A stretch of DNA of 64,000 nucleotides from Pseudomonadales bacterium (GTDB lineage Bacteria > Pseudomonadota > Gammaproteobacteria > Pseudomonadales > DC-out160): positions 29,345 to 93,344 of the forward strand of contig JAHRWA010000074.1 of assembly GCA_019090455.1 (NCBI GenBank), given 5' to 3'. The position numbers and the translations under genes were made by a program. This document shows positions 19,810 to 29,450 of this stretch, piece by piece (positions within the stretch are counted from its first letter, which is position 1; every line of letters starts with the position of its first letter). The notes below the pieces were generated by a model, which did no database searches, was not told the DNA's origin, and saw only the letters and a program-made list of their open reading frames with translations.

Positions 19810-20709
19810 ATGACGCTAAAGTTTAGCAAGATGCATGGGCTGGGCAATGATTTCATGGTAATAGATTTGCTATCACAATCAATCCCAGCTTTTACTCAGA
19901 AAGGTTTACCTGCCGAATTAATCCGAGAATGGTCAAATCGTCAATTTGGTATCGGCTTCGACCAACTACTCCTGGTTGAAGCCCCCACCAATCCTAAGAT
20001 GGATTTTCGTTATCGTATATTTAATGCGGATGGCAATGAAGTTGAGCAATGCGGTAATGGCGCTCGCTGCTTTGCCAAATATGTTGTAGACCATCAGCTG
20101 ACCTCAAAAAACCACATATTGGTTGAAACTAACAGCGGCAATCTGGGCCTGTCCGTTCAGACTAATGGTCAAGTCACAGTCGATATGGGTTGCCCCAGCA
20201 TTACACCTTCTCGATTACCCTTTATAAGTGACGACTTACAACCCCAAAATCTAAAACCTAAAGCCAGCTATCCACTCAACGTTGACAATGAGACTGTGAT
20301 TATTAGTGCGATATCCATGGGAAACCCCCATGCTGTCACCATCGTCAACGATCTCAAAAATGCACCCATTGGCAGACTAGGTCCACTTATTGAAAATCAT
20401 CCCCAGTTTCCAAACCGCGTTAATGCCGGGTTCATGCAAATTCATTCTCGCAAAGAAATTAGCGTTAGAGTCTTTGAGCGCGGAGTGGGAGAAACTCTGG
20501 CTTGCGGTACCGGCGCTTGTGCTGCTGTTGTCGCGGGAAGCCTTTTAGGGCGACTGGATGAGGAGGTGACTGTACATCTGGGTGGAGGTGATCTAAATAT
20601 TAAGTGGAAAAACGACATTCATTCTCAATTTGATAGAGAATCATTGGAGCCGGTCATAATGACGGGGCCGGCAACACACGTTTTTGACGGAGAAATAGTT
20701 CATGACTGA
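19810..20709 (+). CDS. dapF: Diaminopimelate epimerase
   Basis: A 299-residue epimerase that interconverts LL- and meso-diaminopimelate, supplying peptidoglycan and lysine synthesis. The two catalytic cysteines are visible: Cys81 in CGNGARC and Cys232 in CGTGACA. The N-terminal KMHGLGNDF is diagnostic. The protein is slightly longer than the E. coli one. The gene's last 8 bases overlap the start of the DUF484 gene, indicating translational coupling. Confidence 0.96.
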   Translation: MTLKFSKMHGLGNDFMVIDLLSQSIPAFTQKGLPAELIREWSNRQFGIGFDQLLLVEAPTNPKMDFRYRIFNADGNEVEQCGNGARCFAKYVVDHQLTSKNHILVETNSGNLGLSVQTNGQVTVDMGCPSITPSRLPFISDDLQPQNLKPKASYPLNVDNETVIISAISMGNPHAVTIVNDLKNAPIGRLGPLIENHPQFPNRVNAGFMQIHSRKEISVRVFERGVGETLACGTGACAAVVAGSLLGRLDEEVTVHLGGGDLNIKWKNDIHSQFDRESLEPVIMTGPATHVFDGEIVHD

Positions 20710-21442
20710 CGAGGCAATAATTCAAAGAGCTGAATTAACAGAAAACAGCAATAACACTGCCGAAATCACAGAGGATCAAGTCGCGCTATACCTACAAGAT
20801 AATTCCGACTTTTTTCTCAATCGGGAAAACATTCTACTCACTCTAAAACTGCCTCATCAATCAGGGGGCGCGGTCTCCTTAGTGGAACGACAGGTCTCCA
20901 TACTCAGAGATCGCAATATCGATTTACGAAATCGCTATGGACAATTAATTGAAACCGCAACGGATAATGATCGACTATTTGAGCTGACAAATAATTTAGT
21001 ATTGACGCTCATGGAAGCGGGCTCATTAGTGACCCTCATCAAGCAGCTGCAGCACAGCTTGGAACAAGATTTTAAAGTGGATCGAGCATCACTAATTTTA
21101 TTTGATGGCACAACGCAAGACCTCGACGATCACAGCAATAACTCCAGCTTTGCTCGGGTTGAAATCGGTGAAGATGCCCGACTAGCGCTAGCGGGTCTGT
21201 TACAAGATCAACAAAATGTTTGCGGACCACTAAGAGAGAAAGAAGCCAACTACCTTTTTGGAGCGAACAATAACATAAGCTCCGCGGCAATCATTCCACT
21301 CTATTTTAAAGGAGACTTGGGCATACTCGCCGTGGGAAGCAATGATATCAATCACTTTCAAAGTGACATGGGGACTCTCTTTATCAGTCACGTGAGCAAG
21401 GTACTCAGTCGTTTGATTCGACCCTACCTTATCACTCCTTAA
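20702..21442 (+). CDS. DUF484 family protein
   Basis: A 246-residue DUF484 protein. It has the typical N-terminal VALYLQDNSDFFLNRENILLTL region (in parts: YLQDNSDFF, LKLPH) and SLVERQVSILRDRN, followed by a GAF-like C-terminal domain. The function of the family is unknown. In Pseudomonas and E. coli this gene sits between dapF and xerC. Here it overlaps dapF by 8 bp, but no xerC follows; the next gene is the HAD hydrolase. Confidence 0.9.
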   Translation: MTDEAIIQRAELTENSNNTAEITEDQVALYLQDNSDFFLNRENILLTLKLPHQSGGAVSLVERQVSILRDRNIDLRNRYGQLIETATDNDRLFELTNNLVLTLMEAGSLVTLIKQLQHSLEQDFKVDRASLILFDGTTQDLDDHSNNSSFARVEIGEDARLALAGLLQDQQNVCGPLREKEANYLFGANNNISSAAIIPLYFKGDLGILAVGSNDINHFQSDMGTLFISHVSKVLSRLIRPYLITP

Positions 21443-21480
21443 TTGTTACACCTTACTCTATTTCACTTTATCCCAATTTT

Positions 21481-21544
21481 ACTTAATTGGAATAGTACTT
21501 AATTGAAATAGTACTTGATCGGAATAACACTTGATCGGAATAAC
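21481..21544 (+). repeat. Four 16-bp tandem repeats upstream of HAD gene
   Basis: Four head-to-tail 16-base units: ACTTAATTGGAATAGT, ACTTAATTGAAATAGT, then ACTTGATCGGAATAAC twice. They fill the gap between the DUF484 gene and the HAD gene. Copy changes here could alter the HAD leader. Confidence 0.85.
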
Positions 21545-21572
21545 AAAGATAACAACAAATGCAGATACAATC

Positions 21573-22301
21573 ATGAAACACCCCATCAAACTTATCACTT
21601 TCGATCTCGACGACACGCTCTGGCCTGTTGGTGAAATCATGATTAAGGCTGACGCCATTCTGCAAGCTTGGCTCAAACAAGAACACCCGATTATTCAAGA
21701 GCAGTTTTCTCGACAAGATATTTTCAGTATTCGTGATCAGGTCCTTCAAGAAAACACACGCATTGCACACAACCTCACGGAATTGAGAATACTCACTTAT
21801 TGTGAACTATTTTCTAGGACAGGATGCACGGCCGCCAAAGCACGCCAATATGCCGAAGATGCATTTTCCGTTTTTTACAAAGCACGCAACACCATTGAGT
21901 TTTTTCCTGGGGCACTTTCTCTACTTCAAAGTCTCACTCAAAACCATACATTAATCGGGTTATCCAACGGCAATGCCAACTTAGAACTAGTGGGTATTGA
22001 CCACTACTTTAGCCACCACCATTCCGCTGAGAGTATTGGGTTGGCGAAACCGCATCCCGCTATGTTTGAAGCGGCGCTAGCATCCGCATCACAGATACTC
22101 GACCAAACGATTGAGCCAGAACAGTCACTCCATATTGGAGATCACCCAGAACAAGATGTGGAAGCCGCAAGACTCTGTGGCATGAATACGATATGGGTCA
22201 ATATATTCAATCGAGATTGGCCCGACAAACTCAACACAACAGCCGAAGCCAATCACCTATCTGAAATACCCGACTTAATCAAAGAGCTCAATACAGGATA
22301 G
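21573..22301 (+). CDS. yigB: HAD-superfamily hydrolase (YigB-like)
   Basis: A 243-residue HAD phosphatase, related to YigB (FMN phosphatase in E. coli) by motif and position. Motif I is TFDLDDTLW, motif II lies in GLSNGN, the lysine is in GLAKPHPAMFEA, and motif IV is HIGDHPEQDVEAA. ATG 21573 (MKHPIKLITFDLDD) starts close to motif I as usual; a longer frame would begin at a TTG inside the tandem repeat and is unlikely. No strong ribosome binding site is visible. Placement after the DUF484 gene matches the dapF-DUF484-xerC-yigB order with xerC missing. Confidence 0.88.
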   Translation: MKHPIKLITFDLDDTLWPVGEIMIKADAILQAWLKQEHPIIQEQFSRQDIFSIRDQVLQENTRIAHNLTELRILTYCELFSRTGCTAAKARQYAEDAFSVFYKARNTIEFFPGALSLLQSLTQNHTLIGLSNGNANLELVGIDHYFSHHHSAESIGLAKPHPAMFEAALASASQILDQTIEPEQSLHIGDHPEQDVEAARLCGMNTIWVNIFNRDWPDKLNTTAEANHLSEIPDLIKELNTG

Positions 22302-22333
22302 TGGTTTAGTCGCACAACACTAGTCTTAAAAAG

Positions 22334-22365
22334 AAAAGGCCATATTCAAATGAATATGGCCTTTT
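22334..22365 (+). terminator. Rho-independent terminator after HAD gene
   Basis: AAAAGGCCATATTC (22334-22347) pairs perfectly with GAATATGGCCTTTT (22352-22365) around a short loop, ending in a T run. It closes the lysA-dapF-DUF484-HAD unit. Confidence 0.88.
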
Positions 22366-22367
22366 CT

Positions 22368-22409
22368 GTATGAGGATTCTTTAAAAACCCTTTTTAAAAA
22401 TCCTCATAC
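22368..22409. terminator. Second hairpin facing the SutA-like gene
   Basis: GTATGAGGATT (22368-22378) pairs with AATCCTCATAC (22399-22409), with an inner TTTAAAAA/TTTTTAAA stem and a single mismatch. It lies immediately after the previous terminator and before the convergent SutA-like gene. Confidence 0.55.
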
Positions 22410-22505
22410 TTTCACATTCTTTTTCTAGTTACCACCGCCTGCCTTACTTCAATTGAATTCAGCGGATCGCCAAAGTCAATTACTCTACTAAATCAAACTA
22501 ACGCA

Positions 22506-22754
22506 TTAAATGGGCCGACTACCATAAGACGAAACAGGCTTCTTCGGTGGATCTGCTGTTACATTGACAGCAATCATTTCTACTTGACCACCACTCTCCA
22601 TAAAAGCGGCAATGTCGTCCTCTAGCTGATCTCTAATATGTTCTTTTGATGATAGCGATCTGTCCGAGCCATCGTCTGATCTTATTCTGGACCCGCCCCA
22701 TGATGATTTTGGTGACTCACTTGCGGGAGCGCTTTTCTTAACTGCTTCTGCCAT
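22506..22754 (-). CDS. SutA-like RNA polymerase-associated small protein
   Basis: An 82-residue protein. Its C-terminus, NVTADPPKKPVSSYGSRPI, closely resembles the end of Pseudomonas SutA, a small RNA polymerase-binding factor that raises transcription of housekeeping genes in slow growth. A disordered charged N-terminus and a central helix (HIRDQLEDDIAAFMESGG) fit SutA layout. ATG 22754 (MAEAVKK) has AGGATAGAGAAG just upstream; a longer frame to 22880 starts with a non-matching hydrophobic segment and is less likely. The Pseudomonas gene also lies near lysA/dapF, as I recall. Homology is inferred from motif memory. Confidence 0.75.
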   Translation of the reverse strand: MAEAVKKSAPASESPKSSWGGSRIRSDDGSDRSLSSKEHIRDQLEDDIAAFMESGGQVEMIAVNVTADPPKKPVSSYGSRPI

Positions 22755-23039
22755 CTTCTCTATCCTTAATTCGTTGTTCGCGGTGGTATCTGTATTTATA
22801 GTCCACCGAAAAAACAACGCTAGCGATAAATTCGATTTATGCAGTCCGATTGTTTCTAACAAAACGATTATCAATGACAATGTTTTCTATTCGAGAACAT
22901 TATGTTATGAATAAAAAAATATTAATAACATTGCCGCACATTCATATCGATTAATTATCAGAACATCGAATAACAATGGTTTTTTGTTATAGAACTCAAA
23001 CGTAAAGAAATGTGTCTTGGTAATGCGAATAGGGTCTGA

Positions 23040-23474
23040 CTAATCCGCGTGATCCCCTTGAATTGTTATAACCAATTCGCGGGGTCCCGCTCTATCTCTA
23101 TGTTCACATAGGTAGATCCCTTGCCAAACCCCTAATAGCAGCTGCCCATTATTAATCGGTACGCTAACGCTAGACCCTAACAAACTGTGCTTAAGATGAG
23201 CCGGCATATCATCAGCCCCTTCATCTACATGTCGATAATAATTTGCACCTTCCGGCACCATGACATTAAAGTGACTCTCCATATCAAGTTTAACGCTAGG
23301 ATCAGCACTTTCATTAATGGTCAAGGAAGCAGAAGTATGGCGTATAAAGAGATGAAACAGACCCACCTTATAAAATCGTAACTCGTCAACCTGTTGAAGA
23401 ACTTCATCCGTGATCCAATGAAAACCTCTAGGTCTCACTTTCAATTTGATAGTTTTTTGATACCACTTCATTTT
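23040..23474 (-). CDS. yjbQ: YjbQ/UPF0047 family protein
   Basis: A 144-residue YjbQ-family protein. HTSASLTINE with the His-rich follow-up RHVDEGADDMPAHLKHSLLG (in parts DEGADDMPAH and HLKHSLLG), and GTWQGIYLCEHRD-like GVWQGIYLCEHRD are hallmarks. Some members show weak thiamine-phosphate synthase activity; the true role is unclear. ATG 23474 (MKWYQKT) follows CTGGAG and begins one base after the speA stop, so it is translated from the speA message. A longer start inside speA is unlikely. Confidence 0.9.
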   Translation of the reverse strand, partial: KMKWYQKTIKLKVRPRGFHWITDEVLQQVDELRFYKVGLFHLFIRHTSASLTINESADPSVKLDMESHFNVMVPEGANYYRHVDEGADDMPAHLKHSLLGSSVSVPINNGQLLLGVWQGIYLCEHRDRAGPRELVITIQGDHAD

Positions 23475-23475
23475 A

Positions 23476-25431
23476 TTACTCCAGATAAGTATAACCCTGC
23501 AAGCCATTTAACATTTCCGACAGCATCATTTTTTTATCCGTTGCATTCAAATGGACTTGATCAAATTGGCAGATCAGCGCTTGCCTTAAATCATCCGCAT
23601 TAAAATTAACGTATTCCAAGACGTCTTCTACGGTGTCACCAAACTGAAGATTATTAAGCTGAAAACAATCTTTCTCAACAACGGAAACATCCACTGAATC
23701 GGTATCACCAAATAGATTATGCATATCACCCAGTATTTCTTGATACGCTCCCACCATAAAAACCCCGATAAAGAAACTGCCCGCGTCTTCACTAGACACT
23801 AATCCTTCCGGTAAAGGAAGACAGGGTTCAACACCATAGCCATCCACATACTGATCCACGCGCCCATCGGAATCACAGGTGATATCTTGAATTTTTCCGC
23901 GCTCTAACAAAGGGCCAGAAAGATTCACCAACGGAACAATAGGAAAAACCTGATCAATTCCCCAAACATCCGGAATGGATTGAAAAACTGAAAAATTACA
24001 GAATAGTTTACAGGCCAACTTCTCATGCAATGCTTCGAGTATCGGTTGATGGGCACGAACAGTGGGGTTTAGTTTTTGTCGCAAAAGATGACAGGCTGCA
24101 TAAAACAACTGCTCAGCCAAAGACTTCTCCTCTAAGCCAATGAGATTATGAATAAATAAATTCTGTACTTCTTCTATCGAATAACTGAGATTATGAAACA
24201 CCTCAATCAAATCCCTTTCCTCTAACCCACTCTGTAACCGACGATAATCATTACGTAAGTCCTCAACAGTTGTCGATACCGAATGCTCATGATAGGAGGC
24301 ATCTAATTCAGTGTACGGCTTTTCAACATCGATCACTTTCGTAATCAATACCGCGTGATGTGCCGTCAACGCACGACCAGATTCAGATATGATATTGGGA
24401 TAATCAAGATTGTGTTGATCACAAACCTCTTTTAATCCATGCACAATATGCTGAGCGTACTCTTCGATGCTGTAATTCATTGAGCAAGCGCTTCGCGTTC
24501 TCGTCCCTTCATAATCGACACCTAGCCCACCGCCAACGTCAAAGTAATTTATCGGCGCGCCCAAGCGATGTAATTCTGAAAAAAATCGACCCGCTTCCTT
24601 CACACAGCGCTGTATATCTTTAGCATTGGAAATTTGAGATCCCATATGAAAATGCAACATCTGCAAACAGTGGAGTTTATTTTCTTTCTTCAGTCGAGCT
24701 ACTAGAATTAGAATCTGCTTAGCGGATAAACCAAATTTAGATTTCTCTCCTCCGGTATTTTGCCAATTGCCTTTTCCCACTGTCGTTAAACGAATTCTCA
24801 CACCGATGCAGGGCTCCACGGCCAAACGTCCACTTTCCGTCAACACTAATTCCAACTCACTCATCTTTTCAACCACTATCGTAACGTGGCGCTTTAGCTT
24901 CGACCCCATTAATGCGAGCCTGACATACTCCCGATCCTTGTAACCATTGCAAACAATCATATCATTCGGCTGCTCGCTTAATGCCAGCACCGCTAACAGC
25001 TCCGGCTTACTGCCCGCCTCAAGACCCACTTGAATACCATCAATACCTCTACCCGCTTGAATAATCTCTTCCACAACTCTGCGTTGTTGATTCACTTTTA
25101 CGGGATACACTGCAGTAAAATTGGCAGTATACTGTTCGCGCGTCATTGCCTTAGAAAATGCACAACATAGCTGTTGAACACGATCATGCAGAATGTCAGA
25201 AAAACGCACTAATACCGGCCAACGTAACCCCACCTGCTCAATTTTCTCCAACAACAGGGTCAGCCGCCCTTCATAAGCACTGCCATCGTGATGGGTCTGA
25301 ACCAACATTTCCCCCTCTGCATCCACACCGAAGTAGCCATCACTCCAAAATGGTATGTTGTACACATCGGGATTAACCTGTGTCTGATGGTCTTTGCTCT
25401 TGTTCTTGTTAACGCTGTTATGGGTAGACAT
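23476..25431 (-). CDS. speA: Biosynthetic arginine decarboxylase
   Basis: About 651 residues. This PLP enzyme makes agmatine from arginine, the first step of the arginine route to putrescine. The PLP lysine lies in YPVKVNQQ (about residue 112 from this start); HFHMGSQISN, the glycine-rich DVGGGLGVDYEG, SESGRALTAHH and the C-terminal LGDMHNLFGDTD are all typical of SpeA. ATG 25431 (MSTHNSV) is preferred over 25446. speE lies divergently upstream, so the two polyamine genes share a control region. yjbQ follows directly. Confidence 0.96.
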   Translation of the reverse strand: MSTHNSVNKNKSKDHQTQVNPDVYNIPFWSDGYFGVDAEGEMLVQTHHDGSAYEGRLTLLLEKIEQVGLRWPVLVRFSDILHDRVQQLCCAFSKAMTREQYTANFTAVYPVKVNQQRRVVEEIIQAGRGIDGIQVGLEAGSKPELLAVLALSEQPNDMIVCNGYKDREYVRLALMGSKLKRHVTIVVEKMSELELVLTESGRLAVEPCIGVRIRLTTVGKGNWQNTGGEKSKFGLSAKQILILVARLKKENKLHCLQMLHFHMGSQISNAKDIQRCVKEAGRFFSELHRLGAPINYFDVGGGLGVDYEGTRTRSACSMNYSIEEYAQHIVHGLKEVCDQHNLDYPNIISESGRALTAHHAVLITKVIDVEKPYTELDASYHEHSVSTTVEDLRNDYRRLQSGLEERDLIEVFHNLSYSIEEVQNLFIHNLIGLEEKSLAEQLFYAACHLLRQKLNPTVRAHQPILEALHEKLACKLFCNFSVFQSIPDVWGIDQVFPIVPLVNLSGPLLERGKIQDITCDSDGRVDQYVDGYGVEPCLPLPEGLVSSEDAGSFFIGVFMVGAYQEILGDMHNLFGDTDSVDVSVVEKDCFQLNNLQFGDTVEDVLEYVNFNADDLRQALICQFDQVHLNATDKKMMLSEMLNGLQGYTYLE

Positions 25432-25590
25432 ATATTTGCTTCGCACCTAAAGGCAGAGCTAAAATTTTAGTAAAAGAAGTACACATCGTACACAAGCCTA
25501 TTATACTTCGGCGACAGTAACCTCGTTGCCGAAGAGTATATAACGCTCTTTGATAACCCCTTCAATCTCTTGTTTTATATAAAGTCGATT

Positions 25591-26457
25591 ATGAACAACT
25601 CCCCCTATCAACACTGGTTTGTCGAAAAATTCGGTAACGAAGGCACCAGCTTCGGTCTAGCGATCAAATCCAAACTTCATGATGAACGCTCTCAATATCA
25701 ACATATTGAAATCTATGATACCCATACCTTCGGCCACCTGATGGTTATTGATGATTGCATCATGCTCTCACAACGCGATAATTTTCTTTATCATGAAATG
25801 ATGGCGCATCCCGCTATATTCAGCCATCCGAATCCTAAGAAGGTAGTGATTATCGGCGGTGGTGACTGCGGTACATTGAAGGAGGTCCTCAAACACCCCG
25901 AAATTGTAGCCGCATGGCAAATTGAAATAGACGAAAGGGTCACACGCCTAGCAGAAAGCTATTTTCCTGAATTATGCACATCAAACCACGACCCACGTGC
26001 TCACTTTCACTTCGGAGACGGCATACAATGGATAAAGGAACAACCGGAAAACTCCATTGATCTCATCATTGTAGATTCTACCGATCCGGTTGGGCCTGCT
26101 GCTGGCTTGTTTACGACAGATTTTTTTGAAGCTTGTTTAAAAGCACTATGCCATGAGGGCATTTTAGTTCAACAAAGTGAATCGCCCCTTTTGCATGCAG
26201 CCACCATCATAAAATCATTGCACACTAATATGAAACAGGTGGGTTTCCGATCTATCGTAACGCTACCCTTTCCACAACCGGTCTACCCCACGGGCTGGTG
26301 GAGTTGCACGATGGCAAGCAAACACGGCGATTGCCAGCAGTTTCGTTCTGCAGATAGTGAAAACAAACAATTTCACTGCGAATATTATAACGATGCCGTA
26401 CATCTCGGTGCCCTGGCACAGCCGGAGTTTTTAAGGCGAATACTCAGTTCTAGCTAG
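25591..26457 (+). CDS. speE: Polyamine aminopropyltransferase (spermidine synthase)
   Basis: About 288 residues. It transfers the aminopropyl group of decarboxylated SAM to putrescine to form spermidine. It shows HLMVIDD-like FGHLMVIDDCIMLSQRDNF (part), the nucleotide site GGGDCGTLKEVLKH (usually GGGDGG, so one Gly is Cys here), IDERV, and DSTDPVGPA with the catalytic acidic residue. ATG 25591 (MNNSPYQHWF) matches the usual start better than ATG 25570. It is divergent from speA and followed by a strong terminator. Confidence 0.93.
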   Translation: MNNSPYQHWFVEKFGNEGTSFGLAIKSKLHDERSQYQHIEIYDTHTFGHLMVIDDCIMLSQRDNFLYHEMMAHPAIFSHPNPKKVVIIGGGDCGTLKEVLKHPEIVAAWQIEIDERVTRLAESYFPELCTSNHDPRAHFHFGDGIQWIKEQPENSIDLIIVDSTDPVGPAAGLFTTDFFEACLKALCHEGILVQQSESPLLHAATIIKSLHTNMKQVGFRSIVTLPFPQPVYPTGWWSCTMASKHGDCQQFRSADSENKQFHCEYYNDAVHLGALAQPEFLRRILSSS

Positions 26458-26497
26458 GGCTCCGACATATCGCGAATTCCACCTTATCAGCAGACAA

Positions 26498-26527
26498 AAA
26501 AAGGGGCCTCATATGAGACCCCTTTTT
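26498..26527. terminator. Terminator between speE and amtB
   Basis: AAAAAGGGG and CTCAT pair with ATGAG and CCCCTTTTT, with one C/A mismatch in the stem. A and T runs flank both sides, so it can serve both convergent genes. Confidence 0.88.
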
Positions 26528-26542
26528 CTTATCTATGAAAAA

Positions 26543-27868
26543 TTACTTATTCGTGAATTCTGGATAAGCTTCCATACCACATTCTGAAAGATCTGCACCG
26601 TCGTATTCTTCTTCTTCACTAATACGGATACCGACGACTTTCTTCAACACAAACCAGACAACGAAACTGGCACCAAATACCCAAGTGAAAATGGTAATTG
26701 CACCCACTATCTGCCCCCATAATGTCGCTGATTCATTGGTTAACGGTACCAGTAACAAACCTAACAAACCGCAAACACCGTGTACCGATATGGCGCCAAC
26801 AGGATCATCTATTCGCAGTTTATCCATAGCCAGTATTGAGAATACGACTAAAACTCCACCGGCCATTCCAAACAAGGTCGCTTGTAATGCTGTGGGGGTT
26901 GACGGCTCCGCTGTGATTGCTACTAAACCCGCTAACGCGCCATTCAGAAGCATGGTTAAATCCGCCTTGCCAAACATTAATCGCGCAACAATCAAAGCGG
27001 CGATTCCACCACCGGCAGCCGCCGCATTCGTATTTAAAAATACCATAGCGACGGAATTAGCACTTGCGACATCACCCAACTTAAGAACAGATCCACCGTT
27101 GAATCCAAACCACCCCATCCAAAGGATAAAAGTACCTAAAGTTGCTAAAGGTAAATTCGCACCGGGAAAAGCATTAACATCGCCATTAGCTTCGTATTTG
27201 CCCTTTCTAGCGCCGAGTAAGATCACACCCGCTAATGCAGCAGAGGCACCGGCCATATGAACAATCCCTGAACCCGCGAAATCAGAAAAGCCAAACCCAG
27301 ACACTTCACCACAACTCTCAGAACTAATCGCATCACCCAGCGCATATAGACCGAAAACACCACATTCGCCCCAGGAACCTTCAACACCACCACCCCAGGT
27401 CCAGCTGCCTTCCAATGGATAAATAATACCTGTCATCACCGCCGCAAATACAAGAAATGCCCATAACTTCATTCTTTCTGCTACAGCGCCAGAGACAATG
27501 GACATAGCCGTCGCCACAAAAACAACCTGAAAGAAAAAGTCCGATGCACCAGAATAAACAGAACCACCATCAAAACCATTCTCTTTAGACGCTGCAAGAG
27601 CATCCTCCACCAAGGTATCTCCGCCTTCTATACCCGTTAGCATAAAACTTCCACCGTACATAACAGCGTACCCACAGACCAAATACATAATACAAGCCAC
27701 TGCGAACAAGGCGACGTTTTTGGTCAGTATTTCAGTTGTATTTTTGGAACGCACTAAGCCTGCTTCTAACATAGCAAATCCAGCCGCCATCCACATGACT
27801 AACGCACCACACATCAAAAAATAGAATGTGTCCATAGCATACTGCAGTTGAAAAATTTGATCTTGCAC
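26543..27868 (-). CDS. amtB: Ammonium transporter
   Basis: A 441-residue Amt channel that takes up ammonium across the inner membrane. Eleven or so membrane helices are apparent. GFAMLEAGLVRSKN, the pore histidines in VHMAG and VHGVCG, and the MFGKADLTMLLNGALAGLVAITA region (part) are conserved. It has no cleaved signal peptide and an extracytoplasmic insert with two cysteines (GECGVF and SSESCGEV) that could form a disulfide. It lies 181 bp downstream of glnK, the usual PII partner that blocks Amt when nitrogen is plentiful. Confidence 0.95.
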   Translation of the reverse strand: MQDQIFQLQYAMDTFYFLMCGALVMWMAAGFAMLEAGLVRSKNTTEILTKNVALFAVACIMYLVCGYAVMYGGSFMLTGIEGGDTLVEDALAASKENGFDGGSVYSGASDFFFQVVFVATAMSIVSGAVAERMKLWAFLVFAAVMTGIIYPLEGSWTWGGGVEGSWGECGVFGLYALGDAISSESCGEVSGFGFSDFAGSGIVHMAGASAALAGVILLGARKGKYEANGDVNAFPGANLPLATLGTFILWMGWFGFNGGSVLKLGDVASANSVAMVFLNTNAAAAGGGIAALIVARLMFGKADLTMLLNGALAGLVAITAEPSTPTALQATLFGMAGGVLVVFSILAMDKLRIDDPVGAISVHGVCGLLGLLLVPLTNESATLWGQIVGAITIFTWVFGASFVVWFVLKKVVGIRISEEEEYDGADLSECGMEAYPEFTNK

Positions 27869-28049
27869 GATGTTTTCTCCACATTACAACCGACGAGAAA
27901 CTGTAGAATCCTCGTTAGCATTTTTTATTAATTCTTAAGTTAATCTCTACAGGATTTCAGGTCTATTAGACAGACTCTAAAAAATCTGCCTCTCATATTT
28001 TAATGGCCTACATAGCTTTAAGGGCTACAATAGCTTTAAATACGACCAA

Positions 28050-29048
<999 letters not shown>

Positions 29049-29297
29049 ATGAACCAAGAACAAATATTTAGTCGCATCAGTCAACACATAGAACAACTGG
29101 TACCACCTGGATTAACCGACTTAAAACTAGAAATACAGCGTAACATCAAGTCCATTCTGACAGAGAGCTTCAGTAAAATGAACGTTGTTAGCCAGGAAGA
29201 ATTCGATATACAAAGTAAAGTGCTGGAGAAAACCAGAGCTAAATTGGAAAACCTAGAAAAACAAGTTCAAGAACTGGAAAAATTAAACCTACGGTAA
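29049..29297 (+). CDS. ubiK: Ubiquinone biosynthesis accessory factor UbiK (BMFP family)
   Basis: An 82-residue protein of the BMFP/YqiC family. An amphipathic N-terminal helix, the VVSQEEFDIQSKVLEKTR motif and a C-terminal coiled coil (LENLEKQVQELEKLN) fit UbiK, which forms a trimer with UbiJ and helps aerobic ubiquinone synthesis at the membrane. The gene precedes comM, as in Pseudomonas. Confidence 0.9.
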   Translation: MNQEQIFSRISQHIEQLVPPGLTDLKLEIQRNIKSILTESFSKMNVVSQEEFDIQSKVLEKTRAKLENLEKQVQELEKLNLR

Positions 29298-29450
29298 TTG
29301 CCCCTCAATCGACAGCCGCTCCTCAATCGTATCGCTAGCCGTTGCACCCCACACATCCCCAGTGTAATGTCACAAACACATCTCACCGGGCTTGCACACG
29401 CGTTTCTTCGTCCGTTTCAAACTATGTAAAACCATCTCTAAGGATATAAC

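Noticed and set aside
21531..21572. Upstream TTG start of the HAD gene
   Set aside because: It lies within the 16-bp tandem repeat; ATG 21573 begins right before motif I as in other family members.
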